From assembly GCA_963732405.1 (NCBI GenBank), contig CAVSZG010000001.1, positions 1,054,001 to 1,118,000 on the forward strand: a stretch of 64,000 nt of DNA. The letters run 5' to 3'. The stretch is from JAUIAI01 sp963732405 (GTDB lineage Bacteria > Pseudomonadota > Gammaproteobacteria > Burkholderiales > Burkholderiaceae_E). Shown in pieces: positions 40,021 to 50,436 of the stretch. Each line of letters starts with the position of its first letter. Within the stretch, counting starts at the first letter, position 1. A program made the position numbers and the translations under genes. The notes beneath the pieces are model-generated. The model did no database searches. It worked only from the letters and a program-made list of their open reading frames with translations, and was not told the origin of the DNA.

Positions 40021-41051
40021 TTACCTCGCCTCGGGCGGGCGCAGTGAATCAGGCACCGTCCAGCCATTCTCCTTGTAGTACCGGTAGGCGCCGGCGTGCA
40101 GAGGCACATTCATCTGTACCAGTGCGTTTTCCCTGGAGAGCGTGCTCGGTGCCCATGCGGCCATGGCATGGATGTCCTTGATATTCTCCCAGAGTGCCTT
40201 GGTCATGTTGTATCCGACTTCTTCCGGGATCTTGTTATTCGTGGCCAGACCGATCCAGGAGGCCATCGTATAGACCGGCTCGGTGTTCGTCACCTTGTTG
40301 CCATAGGGTTTCGGATCGATTGTGCCAAGCGAGAACCCTGGCTTATTCAGGATCGCGGCGATCCTGGGCTCATCGATCCGCGACTTGGGTATGCCGAGAA
40401 TGCGCAATGGCGAACTGGAGCCGAATTCCTCGACGACTGTAGATGGCACCGAGGTGGGAAACCCGGTGAGATCCATTTGCCGGTCACTGAACGCGGTACG
40501 CCCGGAGGTCCAGTCAAATCGCATCAGCTCGTAATCGGCTTTGGGTTTCAAACCGGTGACCGCTTCGATCAATGCCGAGCTCATCGCCGGCGCCTCCCCG
40601 CCTGGCGGCCCCAGGAACAGCTTCTTGCCCTTCAGGTCCTCCAGGGTCTTGATGCCCGACTCGTCCCAGACCAGGTAGTGGTACACCCCAGCGGGAAATT
40701 CACGATGCCGCGGATGTTCTTGGCCAACTCGGGTGCGTTCTCCACCTTTGCATACATGCTGTCGCCACGCTGCATCGCCTCCATGATGCCAGGCGAGGTG
40801 GCAAACAGATCGATCTCGCCCTGCGCGCCGGTGAGAACCGATTTGGTCACCGGCTTGCCGGAGGACATCTGTACCTTGTACGGGGTGCCTTTCTCGATCG
40901 CCTGCACGAAGCCCAGACTGACGGTGCCCAGCGTGCTGCCCGGCTGCACGCTCTCGAAGCGGAAGATCTGTTGGGCCGCAGCCGGCTCGCTCGTTGCCAG
41001 AATGGCACTGGCCGTGAGTGCCAGCAGGCCGCTGGCGATCGGATGGGTCAT
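40021..41051 (-). pseudogene. TAXI-family TRAP transporter binding protein with one frameshift
   Basis: An exported protein (signal peptide ending SEPAAAQQI). The TAXI pattern is FESVQPGSTLGTVSLGFVQA, then YKVQMSSGKPVTKSVLTGAQ, then LEDLKGKKLFLGPPGGEAPA and VGYNMTKALWENIKDIHAMA. The frame breaks at a run of four G (minus strand, 40688-40685): one more base would read NFPLG-VYHYLVW and join both halves into about 344 residues. Everything else is intact, so this is either very recent inactivation or a one-base sequence error. The ribosome site GGAGACA (41062-41056) directly abuts intron copy 2. Partner of the fused permease upstream. Confidence 0.82.
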
Positions 41052-41062
41052 GTCGTGTCTCC

Positions 41063-43022
41063 GTGCGCCGGTCAAAACCGGCAAGGTGTTGTGAATGGAA
41101 GTTTCATACGTTGAAGGTTTAGCCAGCCACGACGGCCCCGAGTCATGCGAGTGCATCCGTGAGGGTGTAGGCGAAGCGTTGACAGGGGTACGTGTGGGCC
41201 GGGTATTGAGCCGCGAAATATATGCCCCATGCCGCAAGGCGTGGGTGGTCCGGGGTGCCGAGGCCGTGGAGACATGCCGAAGGCCACACTGGCGCTGCCG
41301 CATAGGCGAGGCAGCGCTGGACCCCGCGCGGTCAGAGACCCCGTGCACGCACGGATGCACCTTGTTCGGGAACCGGGAGATCCCGTCACCTTCTGCGCTC
41401 CGCCGGGAGGCGGGCAAGTGCGCAGAGCGCATCGTGAAGCCTGTGGGCGCACGACGATGAGCAATCGGGGCGGGAAGTCGGACTGCTGCGTAGTACCGCA
41501 GAAACTGCCGAACAAAGCGGCGGGGGAAGTTCCCGCGGCGGCGGAGGCGGTGGAGGGAAGGCGGCAGGCCAAGGGCAATGCGGTTGCAGCGCGCATGTCC
41601 CGCAGATCGATGCGGGTCTATGACATGGGAACGGCGCTCAACGGCATACGTCAGACGGCAAAAGGCAGACGCGATGCGAAGTTCACCTCGCTGATGCACC
41701 ACATCTACCAAACCGACCGACTGCGCGCGGCATATCACGCGCTCAGGCGCGATGCGGCGCCCGGCGTGGACGGCCAGACGTGGCAGTCGTACGGGCTCGA
41801 TCTGGAAGCAAGGCTTGTGGATCTGTCCGATCGGCTCGCCCGAGGGGGCTACCGGCCCCAGCCTGTGCGGCGTGTGTACATCGACAAGCCCGACGGGAGC
41901 CAACGCCCGCTGGGCGTGCCGGCGCTGGAGGACAAACTGGTCCAACGCGCCACGGTCGATGTGCTCAACGCGATCTACGAGCAGGACTTCATCGGGTTCA
42001 GCTACGGCTTTCGGCCCGGCAAAAGCGCACACGATGCGCTCGATGCCGTGGTGGTGGGGATGGGCAGCAGATATGTGAACTGGATTCTCGATGCGGACAT
42101 CAGCAAGTTCTTCGACACGATCGATCACGACTGGCTGATACGGTTCATCGAGCACCGGGTTGCCGATGCGCGCGTGGTGCGGCTGATCAAGAAGTGGCTG
42201 CACGCGGGCGTGCTGCAAGAGGGACGGCTCGAGCACAGTGAGTTGGGAACGGTGCAAGGCGGCAGCATCAGTCCGCTGCTGGCCAACATCTACCTGCACT
42301 ACGTGTTCGATCAGTGGGTGAAACAGTGGCGGGCTCGCCATGCCCGAGGTGACGTGATCGTCGTGCGTTACGCCGATGATTGGGTTGCCGGCTTCCGGTT
42401 CCGTGACGACGCCGAGCGCTTTGCGCGCGACGTGAAGGCACGGCTGCAGGAGTTCGGGCTGAAGCTGCACCCCGAGAAGACGCGACTGATCGAGTTCGGG
42501 CCATTTGCCCGAGGCAACATCGCGCGTCGAGGAAAGGGCAAGCCGCAAACGTTCGACTTCCTTGGCTTCACGCATTGCTGCGGCAAGACGCGACAGGGGA
42601 AGTTCATCGTGCTGCGGCTCACCAGTGCGAAACGACTGCGGGGCAAGCTCGCAGCGCTCAAGGTCGAACTCAGACGACGCATGCACGTGCCCATCGGCGA
42701 GCAGGGCCGTTACCTGCGCGCCGTGGTCATCGGGCACACGCGCTACTACGGCGTGCCGATGAACGGGGCCCGCCTGAGAACATTCCGTCATCAGGTCGCC
42801 CGGCTTTGGCACCGCACGATGTGCCGCCGCAGCCAAACGGGCTTCGTGACGTGGCGTCGAATGTACCGGCTGATCCATCACTGGCTACCTTCTCCTCGCA
42901 TCTGTCACCCTTACCCCAACCAGCGTCTGAGCGTCACGACCCGAGGCAGGAGCCGTGTGCGGTAATCCCGCTCGCACGGATCTGTGGAGGGGGTGTCGAG
43001 TGATCGGCATTCCTACTCCGAC
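41063..43022 (+). mobile_element. Group II intron, copy 2
   Basis: Same length as copy 1 and, as far as can be read, identical over all 1,960 bp: GTGCG 5' end, EBS1 candidate GGAGACA (41268-41274), domain V, domain VI with bulged A (43015) and terminal AC (43022). The 5' exon gtgtctcc (41055-41062) and the following T match copy 1; beyond that the flanks differ, so each copy was inserted independently. It sits between the TRAP permease and binding-protein genes, antisense to them; without it the gap would be about 28 bp. Confidence 0.9.
41457..42965 (+). CDS. ltrA: Group II intron reverse transcriptase/maturase (copy 2)
   Basis: 502 residues, identical in translation to the protein of copy 1, with intact RT blocks, the RYADDWV catalytic motif and maturase region, and no endonuclease domain. 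Identity in all reading frames between the copies suggests recent movement or gene conversion. The ATG at 41457 corresponds to 16498 in copy 1. Confidence 0.93.
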   Translation: MSNRGGKSDCCVVPQKLPNKAAGEVPAAAEAVEGRRQAKGNAVAARMSRRSMRVYDMGTALNGIRQTAKGRRDAKFTSLMHHIYQTDRLRAAYHALRRDAAPGVDGQTWQSYGLDLEARLVDLSDRLARGGYRPQPVRRVYIDKPDGSQRPLGVPALEDKLVQRATVDVLNAIYEQDFIGFSYGFRPGKSAHDALDAVVVGMGSRYVNWILDADISKFFDTIDHDWLIRFIEHRVADARVVRLIKKWLHAGVLQEGRLEHSELGTVQGGSISPLLANIYLHYVFDQWVKQWRARHARGDVIVVRYADDWVAGFRFRDDAERFARDVKARLQEFGLKLHPEKTRLIEFGPFARGNIARRGKGKPQTFDFLGFTHCCGKTRQGKFIVLRLTSAKRLRGKLAALKVELRRRMHVPIGEQGRYLRAVVIGHTRYYGVPMNGARLRTFRHQVARLWHRTMCRRSQTGFVTWRRMYRLIHHWLPSPRICHPYPNQRLSVTTRGRSRVR

Positions 43023-43039
43023 TCGTTGAATAAACAGGT

Positions 43040-44986
43040 TCAGGCCGCCATGGGGCGGGTATCAGCGCGTCGCGCGGCAAGAATCAACGTGACTGCCAGC
43101 ACGATACCGGCGAGTTGATAAGCCAGCATCACATTGAGCACCAGCACGACCGCGAGCAGCCGCAACGTGCGAGACCACAGCGCAAGGCGGGCATTCTCAA
43201 AGCCCGCAATCGCGGTCGACACCAGATAGATGGCCAATGACAATCGCAGAATGACCCAGAGGAGCTCGCCCCATTCGAAACCGAGGATCAACAGCAGACT
43301 CTGGTCGTAAACGAAGACGAAAGGAATCAGGAAACCTGACAGGGAGAGCCCGACAGCCATTGTCGCAGTGGCCATCGGGCTCGCACCGGAAATCGGCGCC
43401 GCGGCGAATGCGGCGATCGCCACGGGTGGTGTCACCGCCGAGAGCACGCCGAAATAAAACACGAACATGTGCACGGCGACGTCCGGAATGCCCAGATGCT
43501 TGATACCAGGTCCGAGCACGAGCACGATGATCAGGTAAGCCGGAAACGTCGGCATGCCCATGCCGAGCAGCAGGCAGGCGCCAGCCGTGACCAGCAGCGC
43601 AATGAACAGGTTCGCATCCGAGATCACGTTGATCGAGGTCGCAAAGCGCAGGCTGATGCCGGTGAGATCGAGAACGGCAAGTAGGATGCCGATCGCGCCA
43701 ACTGCCATCATCAGTCGCGCGGAACTGACCCCGCCTTGGGTGAGAGCGTTCACCAGCGCTGCCGGATTCCTGCGCACCGCGGGATTGATGAAGCCCATCA
43801 CCATCGCACTGAGCGTCGCCCAGAAACCGGCCATCGCCGGCGAGCGCCCCATGATCAGCACGATGATGATGACGGCGATCGGCACCAGGAACATCATCGC
43901 ATTGGTGAGGTCGGACCACGACAGGCGTTCGCGCTCGGCCGCCGGCACTGGTTCGATGCCCAGACGGCGCGCCTGCATGGCCACCGTGACGAACAGACTC
44001 GCGTAGTAGAACAAGGCGGGCAACAATGCGGCGATACAGAGCTGCGCATATGACACGCCGGTCAGCTCGGCCATCAGAAAAGCTGCAGCGCCCATCACCG
44101 GGGGCATGATCTGTCCGCCGGTCGACGCAGCTGCCTCGACCGCTCCGGCAAACGTGCCCGAGAACCCGCGCTTCTTGATCATCGGAATCGTGAATGCGCC
44201 GGTGCCCACCACGTTCGCCGCCACGCTGCCCGACATCGTGCCGAAGATCGCGCTCGCTGTGATGGCCGCGTGCGCTGGCCCACCGCGCGATCCACCCGCC
44301 AATGCGAATGCGATCTTGATCAGGCTGTCGCCGGCGCCCGTTGATTGCAGCACCGATCCGAACACGACGAAGATCATGATCAACGACAAGACAATCGCCG
44401 TTGGCAGACCAAATACACCCTGAAAGCCGAACCAAACCACCTCAACCACTTGTTCCAGCGAAAACCCGGTGTGGCGCAGCAGGCCCGGTAGGTATTGGCC
44501 ATACAGCGCATAAAGCAAGCTGAACAACGCGACCAGCGCAAGCGATACGCCGAACAGCCGCCGGGACAATTCGATCAAGGTCAGCATCGCGCCCAATGCG
44601 ACCCACTGATCAAACGTGGAAAATGACGCGACCAGGTTCTCCATGTCATCAGCGCCGGCGAGAAAACGGTAAACCGCTGCGCCCATCACCACCAACATGA
44701 CCAGATCGAGCGCCGTGACCGCCCACCGGGTCAACCGGCTACCGCGGGAGACGCCCAAACCTCCGTGAGGCACCAGCAGAACCACCGCGGTACAAACCCA
44801 CAACGCCACTGACCGGTGCAGAGTTGGTTCGAACGCGCCGAAATACGAGACCCAGATCGACTGGATCGCCAGGCCGAATGCGAACAAGTAGCCAAGCTTG
44901 CGGGCCCAGCCGACTGCCGGAGGTTCCGGGGAATCGTTCAATTCGGTACCGATAATTGCCTCCCGGTGCACACACTTAGCGCGCAC
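43040..44986 (-). CDS. TRAP transporter fused permease (TAXI type)
   Basis: Up to 648 residues and some 15-18 membrane helices, combining the small and large TRAP membrane subunits. Marks include GSVLQSTGAGDSLIKIAFAL, GTMSGSVAANVVGTGAFTIP, AAASTGGQIMPPVMGAAAFL and LLGMGMPTFPAYLII, the DctM-type helical hairpins. The GTG at 44986 lacks a ribosome site; a TTG at 44941 is an alternative start. It precedes the TAXI binding protein on the same strand, and intron copy 2 lies between them. Likely Na+- or H+-coupled uptake of an organic acid. Confidence 0.9.
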   Translation of the reverse strand: MRAKCVHREAIIGTELNDSPEPPAVGWARKLGYLFAFGLAIQSIWVSYFGAFEPTLHRSVALWVCTAVVLLVPHGGLGVSRGSRLTRWAVTALDLVMLVVMGAAVYRFLAGADDMENLVASFSTFDQWVALGAMLTLIELSRRLFGVSLALVALFSLLYALYGQYLPGLLRHTGFSLEQVVEVVWFGFQGVFGLPTAIVLSLIMIFVVFGSVLQSTGAGDSLIKIAFALAGGSRGGPAHAAITASAIFGTMSGSVAANVVGTGAFTIPMIKKRGFSGTFAGAVEAAASTGGQIMPPVMGAAAFLMAELTGVSYAQLCIAALLPALFYYASLFVTVAMQARRLGIEPVPAAERERLSWSDLTNAMMFLVPIAVIIIVLIMGRSPAMAGFWATLSAMVMGFINPAVRRNPAALVNALTQGGVSSARLMMAVGAIGILLAVLDLTGISLRFATSINVISDANLFIALLVTAGACLLLGMGMPTFPAYLIIVLVLGPGIKHLGIPDVAVHMFVFYFGVLSAVTPPVAIAAFAAAPISGASPMATATMAVGLSLSGFLIPFVFVYDQSLLLILGFEWGELLWVILRLSLAIYLVSTAIAGFENARLALWSRTLRLLAVVLVLNVMLAYQLAGIVLAVTLILAARRADTRPMAA

Positions 44987-45105
44987 TTGTTCTGGTCAAC
45001 TGATGACAGCGGACGCAGCATGCCACCATACGGTAAGGACCGCAAGTTGCCTGCGCGAATCGGTCAGGCGTGCAGGGCCTCATCGATGCGACCGGCAGAA
45101 TTCCG

Positions 45106-46437
45106 TTAGATTTTGTGAACCATCGGCGGAACGTAACTCTGATCCAACATGCCTGGGCCGGGTAGGTAGGTCCGCAGGAAGAGATTGAACTTGCCTGCGG
45201 GGGTGGGCAGCCAGTTGGCGTGCTGCCCCGGTGCGGGATGTTCAGGTTGCAGGAGTATCGGCAGCGAACCATCCGCGTCGTAGTACAGATCCTGATCCAG
45301 GCTGCCGATGCTGTAGCGCTGGATGGGGTTGTCTGCGAGATTGAAACGCTCGTCATAGAGCGTGACCGACCAGAACGCTTTCGCCTGCGGGATCTCATCC
45401 CTGGCAAAGCGCAGCATGTAGCGGTGCTGGCCACTCAGCTCATCGCCTTGCGCATCGACGAATGTGCGCAGCTTGGTTGACTGTTCAATCCAGTGTTCCA
45501 GCGTGCCGGCGAAAGCCTGCGGCGAAGCGCGTCCCAACAGGTCGCCAGCAGCGGCCATGCGGCCCCAATGACGGTCGCCGTAGGCCCAGTGGTTCACCAC
45601 CTTGGTGTTGCCACCCCCTTTTGCCACTTTACCCAGCAGCAAGAAGCCATCCGACAAAGCGCGGGTCAATCCCCTTTGCATGGCGGCGTCCAGCGTATCG
45701 AGACTCACCATTGCAAAAGGCCCCAGGCCAATCTGGCCAAATTGCCGCACCAGCACATCGTCGTCAGCCGGTGGTGGGTTCTCCTGCATCGCCGCGTTCA
45801 TGGTGCGGAAATCGGCCAGCGGATCGCGTTGGTCGAAGGGCTCGAACACGTCCGGCAGCTCGGGTGGCGCGACGCCATCGCGCCATAACGACAGCGGCTT
45901 CACGAAGAAGCGTTGCTGAATTTCCCGGGCCGCCGCGAGATCGTCGCCGCCCGGAGTGGACACCCTTGCCACTGCCATCACGCAGGGTGTGGGCGAGCGC
46001 AGGACACGGTCGATGCCGGCCGGTGCTTCGCCCTGCCAGCCCGGCCCTGTCACAAGGCAAACCTCCGCCTTGTCGCCGTCGGGGCTGGACCCGATGTAGC
46101 CAAAAACATCGGAATAGAACTCGGCGAACTGCATGCCGACATAGCGGCCGCCACCGTCAGGCGAGGCGGCCACGATCGGTTCGCGCGACAGGTCCAACCA
46201 CGCGGCGGAGTAGATCGCATCCCTCATGGGAGATCCGCCGAACTTATCATGATGGTTGGACAGTCGAGGCTTGTGAAAGAGCTCATTGACCTTGGTAACG
46301 ACGCCATTGCGAGGCGCATGCAATTGGGCATGCCGCACCTTGGCGAAGTGAATGGCAGGGTAGCCGTAGATATAGGCCTGCATGGCCGCGAGGTAGGCGT
46401 AGTCTTCCCGCCAGTCGGTTGCTTCGTTCAGTGTCAT
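45106..46437 (-). CDS. DUF1254/DUF1214 domain protein
   Basis: 443 residues. The N-terminal MQAYIYGYPAIHFAKVR followed by a long region with DAIYSAAWLDLSREPIVAAS and RYVGMQFAEFYSDVF is DUF1254; the C-terminal AFWSVTLYDERFNLADNPIQ, RYSIGS and NWLPTPAGKFNLFLRTYLPG is DUF1214. No signal peptide is seen, unlike many members. The biochemical role is unknown. It follows the dimethylformamidase large-subunit gene by 37 bp, hinting at a part in amide metabolism. Confidence 0.88.
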   Translation of the reverse strand: MTLNEATDWREDYAYLAAMQAYIYGYPAIHFAKVRHAQLHAPRNGVVTKVNELFHKPRLSNHHDKFGGSPMRDAIYSAAWLDLSREPIVAASPDGGGRYVGMQFAEFYSDVFGYIGSSPDGDKAEVCLVTGPGWQGEAPAGIDRVLRSPTPCVMAVARVSTPGGDDLAAAREIQQRFFVKPLSLWRDGVAPPELPDVFEPFDQRDPLADFRTMNAAMQENPPPADDDVLVRQFGQIGLGPFAMVSLDTLDAAMQRGLTRALSDGFLLLGKVAKGGGNTKVVNHWAYGDRHWGRMAAAGDLLGRASPQAFAGTLEHWIEQSTKLRTFVDAQGDELSGQHRYMLRFARDEIPQAKAFWSVTLYDERFNLADNPIQRYSIGSLDQDLYYDADGSLPILLQPEHPAPGQHANWLPTPAGKFNLFLRTYLPGPGMLDQSYVPPMVHKI

Positions 46438-46474
46438 GTTGGCGATCTCATGTCACTCTTGTTATCGCACACGT

Positions 46475-48795
46475 TCAGCGCCAGTGCTTTTCGTCGGCAA
46501 TGAATGCGCCACCCGGCAATGGTCCGGCCCGGCTGAATGCATCCAGCACATTCTTCATGATTTTCGACACGTTGTTGTCGAAGCCGTTCGAGGGCAAGGC
46601 CTGGCCCCAGGCGATCGAAGACGGCGCAAAAACAGCACCATGACGCCAGGTCGTGAAATAGACCATGTCACATCGAACCATTGGCTGCTGGGTACCGCCC
46701 ATGCCCGGATGGTTGTACATGATCTCCTCCTGCACCAGCGGATAGTTGTCCGAGTACATGTCGCTGCTGGCCAGCAATCGGGCGTGGGGCGGCGTGCCCA
46801 GAGTCAGGTCATAGCGGTCGATTTCGACGCCGGCCGCGCCATTGCCGGCCAGGCCAAAGTCGCCGATGACCTCGCCCGCCACGCCGTCGAAGATCCAGGC
46901 GACCGACTGGTGATAACTGTCGGGCATTCGCCGATACGGCACCGATTCATCCATGCCTTCGGAGGCGAAACCGGTGCCGACAATTTTTTGCGGCGCGCGA
47001 TTGCGATGACGCCACAAGCCGCTGCGTTCGCCGGTGCTGGCCAGATAATGCTCGCCGGCCCGTGCCTGCCAGGCTCGAGAGCCGGCTTCGAGTTTGCGCA
47101 CCTCCAGTATCCAGGGTTCGTCATCCCGAAAGCCGCTGACCCAGTAGTAACCATTGCCCGAGAGATACATGAGCCGGCCACCATCGGCCAGATAGTCTTC
47201 GGTGGCGTCAAGCATCTTCTCCGAGTAATACTCGGCATGGGTGCCGTTGATCACCACTCGATAAGGCCGTAGTGCCGCAACGCCTTCGCGATGCAGATCT
47301 TCGTCGGTGAGCACTTCATAGTCATAGCCCTGATGCTCAAGCCAGGCGACGATCGACAGGTCGGCCGGAAACTGCCAGGGCCATGAAACGCCGGGCATCC
47401 GATATTTGGGGCGCATGTTGAAGATCGGCCGTCGAGATGAGCTGTAACACACGCCTTCGCCGTCATGATGATGGTCGTAGGTGGATAGGCCGAATTCCAG
47501 CCCATTCTTGTAGATCTCGAGATCTTCGGGCTGTAACACCGCTACCGCGGCAGTGATGGCTTGCCCGGCGGCAGCCTCGAGTGACATGATGACATTGGCA
47601 TAGGCGAGATAGCTGGCCGTTGGTATGAGCAGGCAGATGGGCGCACGCGGTTCGCGCGCGCGCACGAAGAACGGCAGATACTCCTCGGCCTGATGAGGAT
47701 TATTGCCCGCGGTGAGCTTGATGGCATATATGCCGCTGCGCAGATCCGGCGGGACCACCCATTGGATGGTCGGCGACCATCGGCAATCGGTCAGTGCGTC
47801 ATCATGGAATTCGATACCACCGTATTGTTCGGGGGCCAGCCGGAAACAATCGTCACGGCCCTGCCAGTTGTAGCCGGTCTGGCCGCGCACCGGCCGGTTG
47901 ACGCCCATCCCGTGCAGCGCATGCGGGTCCCTCGTCATGCACGTGATCGTCGATTCCCTGGTCGGTGTAGCCGTGGGCGGTATTCCAATAGGCAAGCAGG
48001 CCATCGCGCTGGGGCGGTTCGCCCCGCGCGATCGCATCCAGTTCGTCACGAGGCAGAACCCGATCGAAGCATGCCCGGGCGATCGAGCTTGCCGCAGTAG
48101 CACTGACTCGACATGCAGTCCGCGCGCCGGATTTCGATCGCTGGCACCCGCCAACAAAAACGGGATTCCCTCACCATGAGACGGTCTGACTCGCAGCGAT
48201 TCGCTCACATGAGATCGATAGTCAATCGGTACGATCTTTGAAAATAGCGAGTTGTAGCGATTGAGCACGGCGCTCTGATGCACGGTCGCCCGGCCGGTTG
48301 CGGGCATCGTAGCTCGCTGCCACGAAGTACCAGACTCGAGCCACCAGCGGCACCTCGGCGCGACCGCATCGGTACGTTCGACCGTCGCCGACCCAGACTT
48401 CGAGGCTGCCCGAATCATTGATACCCAGCGCAAAGCCCTGCACGCGGTCGCTGTCCCAACGACCGAGCAGGGTCTGGCGCCCGGCAGCGGGCAGGGTGGG
48501 ATAGATGAAGCTGAATACGGTGAAGACTGCCAGCGGCTTGCAGTCGGTGCAGGGGGTCGTCGATGACGACGAAATTTCCCTTCTGCGTGTACTGCCGGTG
48601 TGCCGGCCATTCGCGGTTCAGCGCAGCGGCGCCAGTCGAGTCGACGGCCTGCTCGACGAAGCCGGGACCGAGCGGATTTTGATCGCCGTGAATCAGCTTG
48701 ACCAGGGTGGCGCGGACAACAGCGTCACCTTCCAGGCTGATCATGCAGTCGAGCGAATCGCCCGGTCTGACGCTGCAGTCGATCGGTATATCCAT
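46475..48795 (-). pseudogene. dmfA2: N,N-dimethylformamidase large subunit, frameshifted
   Basis: About 773 codons of the DMFase large-subunit family, which hydrolyses N,N-dimethylformamide to dimethylamine and formate. The C-terminal 480 residues (46475 to about 47925) are intact: VNRPVRGQTGYNWQGRDDC, GGIEFHDDALTDCRWSPTI, WPWQFPADLSIVAWLEHQGY and GTGFASEGMDESVPYRRMPD. Upstream the reading moves between frames at about 47930, 48075, 48110 and around 48300-48500, with family sequence in each (FDRVLPRDELDAIARGEPP; GLLAYWNTAHGYTD; GFALGINDSGSLEVWVGDG). The ATG 48795 gives a plausible start (MDIPIDCSVRPGDSL). Either a decayed gene or poor local sequence; the small subunit just upstream is intact. 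Confidence 0.78.
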
Positions 48796-48819
48796 GAATG
48801 GTGATTTGTGCCATGTTGG

Positions 48820-49182
48820 TCAGGAATCCAACAGATCCTGAACGCGCTTGACGAAGACCGCATGGTAGGCCTCGTCCGGCGTTGTGTAGGTGCGATCGTC
48901 CACTGCGCGCGGCGGTACGCCGCGCTTGCCCGACAGCGCGATCAAGCGGTACTCAGCATAGGGGCGAATGCAGAGCACGGCGTATTTGTCGACGATCGAC
49001 GCGCGTCGGAAATAGTTGAGCAGGCGGTCGAGGGCGGGACTGTGCTGGCCGGATGGCTTGCGTCGGTGTTCTTCGATCAACTCATCATTGACCAGGGTCT
49101 TGAGATAGTCGCGTGAGCGTTTGTCGAAGTGACGCAGCGCAATCTGCTGCTTGTCGCGTATTTCGGTGGCTTCTTCGGGCAT
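48820..49182 (-). CDS. dmfA1: N,N-dimethylformamidase small subunit
   Basis: 120 residues, close to the 132 of the characterised DMFase alpha subunit: EIRDKQQIALRHFDKRSRDY, LVNDELIEEHRRKPSGQHSP, LDRLLNYFRRASIVDKYAVL and a DDRTYTTPDEAYHAVFVKR tail. The ATG at 49182 follows GGAGG at good distance. It lies 24 bp before the large subunit, the gene order known from Paracoccus and Alcaligenes DMF degraders. The small subunit stabilises the alpha2-beta2 enzyme rather than carrying the iron site. Confidence 0.82.
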   Translation of the reverse strand: MPEEATEIRDKQQIALRHFDKRSRDYLKTLVNDELIEEHRRKPSGQHSPALDRLLNYFRRASIVDKYAVLCIRPYAEYRLIALSGKRGVPPRAVDDRTYTTPDEAYHAVFVKRVQDLLDS

Positions 49183-49185
49183 CAC

Positions 49186-50436
49186 TTCACCTCCTCGTTC
49201 CGTGCGCATCGGCGCGTCGCTCGCTTTTTTTCTTGTTGCGCCAAGTCGAAACTGGGCCTTGATGCCGAACAACCCGCCCCGGGTGAACAGCACCGACGCC
49301 AGCATGATTGGCCGATCAGGATCAGTCGCGCCGGCCCAGGTCGATCAGACCATGATCGATGAACACGACGAGGGCGTCCCCAGTACGGCGCCCTCGGCGG
49401 TGCCAATGCCACCGATCACGATCATCGCCAGCATCAGCATCAGGTTGTCCATGGAGAACAACGACGGCGACGCGCCCTTGAAGTGCGCCGCATAGAAGCC
49501 GCCGACTCGCGCCAAGCGCCGCCGACGAGATCAGGAACACCTGGATACGGGCTCGCCGGTAGTCGATGCCGATCGCTTCGGCGAAGGCTTCCTGCTTCTC
49601 GGGTGCGGCACGCAGCAGGCGGCCCAGCCGTTGGCCGTTGACCAGTCGATAGAGCGCCAGCGCCAGCAACATGACGACGAAACTGGCGAAGTAGGCCAGC
49701 ACCAGCGCCGCGTCTCGCTCCAGTGAGTCGGGATGTAGCCGTCGGCACCAAACAGACCGCCGGTCGCCGACCCGAAGCGCCTTGGACTGGACCACTGAAC
49801 ACCCGGCACAACTCGACCAGGCCAAGGGTCAGCAGCGCATAGTAGAAACCTTCGAGCCGGATCGCCGGAACGGCGATCACGATGCCGAACACCAGGCCGA
49901 TCACCGTGCCCACCGGAATCATTCCCCACCAGGGTAGCGCGTGCTCGATCGACAACCAGGCACTGCCGTAGGCCGCGGCGCCAACGATCGCCAGGGTTGC
50001 GAGCGAGAAGATGCCGGCCGTCCCCAGGACCAGCATCCAGACGAGATTGATGGCGGCGTAGATGGCGAAGATCGCGGCGGCTGACAACAGGCTCGATGCT
50101 GTCCAGGGCAATACCGAGCAGCGGTGGCACGATGGCCAGGGCGATGAGTGCCATCGCCCACCAGATCGGTCGCTTGTCTGTGACGCGTTGTTCGCGCGCC
50201 AGCGTCTTGTCGTTGTATTCGCCTCGCACCGCCAGCACGGTGCGGCGGGTGAACGGGTAGCGCCAGCGCCGCCACAAGGTGTCGCCATGGCCGGGCAGAC
50301 TTGGCCACCAGCGTCGGCGTCCCACCAGGTATCGCGTCGGCTCGTTCGCGGTGGCCGCGCGTTGGCGCGGATCGGCCAGCGGCTCTGCGCCCCTTGGCAT
50401 TGGTACATGGCCGCTTGGAATAAAGGGTTCGGTCAT
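49186..50436 (-). pseudogene. Branched-chain/amide-type ABC permease (LivM-like), multiply frameshifted
   Basis: Begins at ATG 50436, overlapping the LivH stop (ATGA). LivM sequence appears in succession in different frames: MTEPFIPSGHVPMPRG, then YAAINLVWMLVLGTAGIFSL and FYYALLTLGLVELCRVFSG, then AYFASFVVMLLALALYRLVN, then GGFYAAHFKGASPSLFSM with IGGIGTAEGAVLGT, and LFTRGGLFGIKAQFR at the end. At least five indels are needed, near 50095, 49785, 49730, 49515 and 49375-49340. All expected segments survive, so the gene was recently functional or the sequence is locally poor. Confidence 0.75.

Noticed and set aside
16104..43022. The two intron copies as ends of a 27-kb composite transposon or as a recombination duplication.
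   Set aside because: They are in direct orientation with different flanks beyond 8 and 1 bases, and the shared bases match the predicted IBS1 and first 3' exon base; two independent retrohoming events explain this better.
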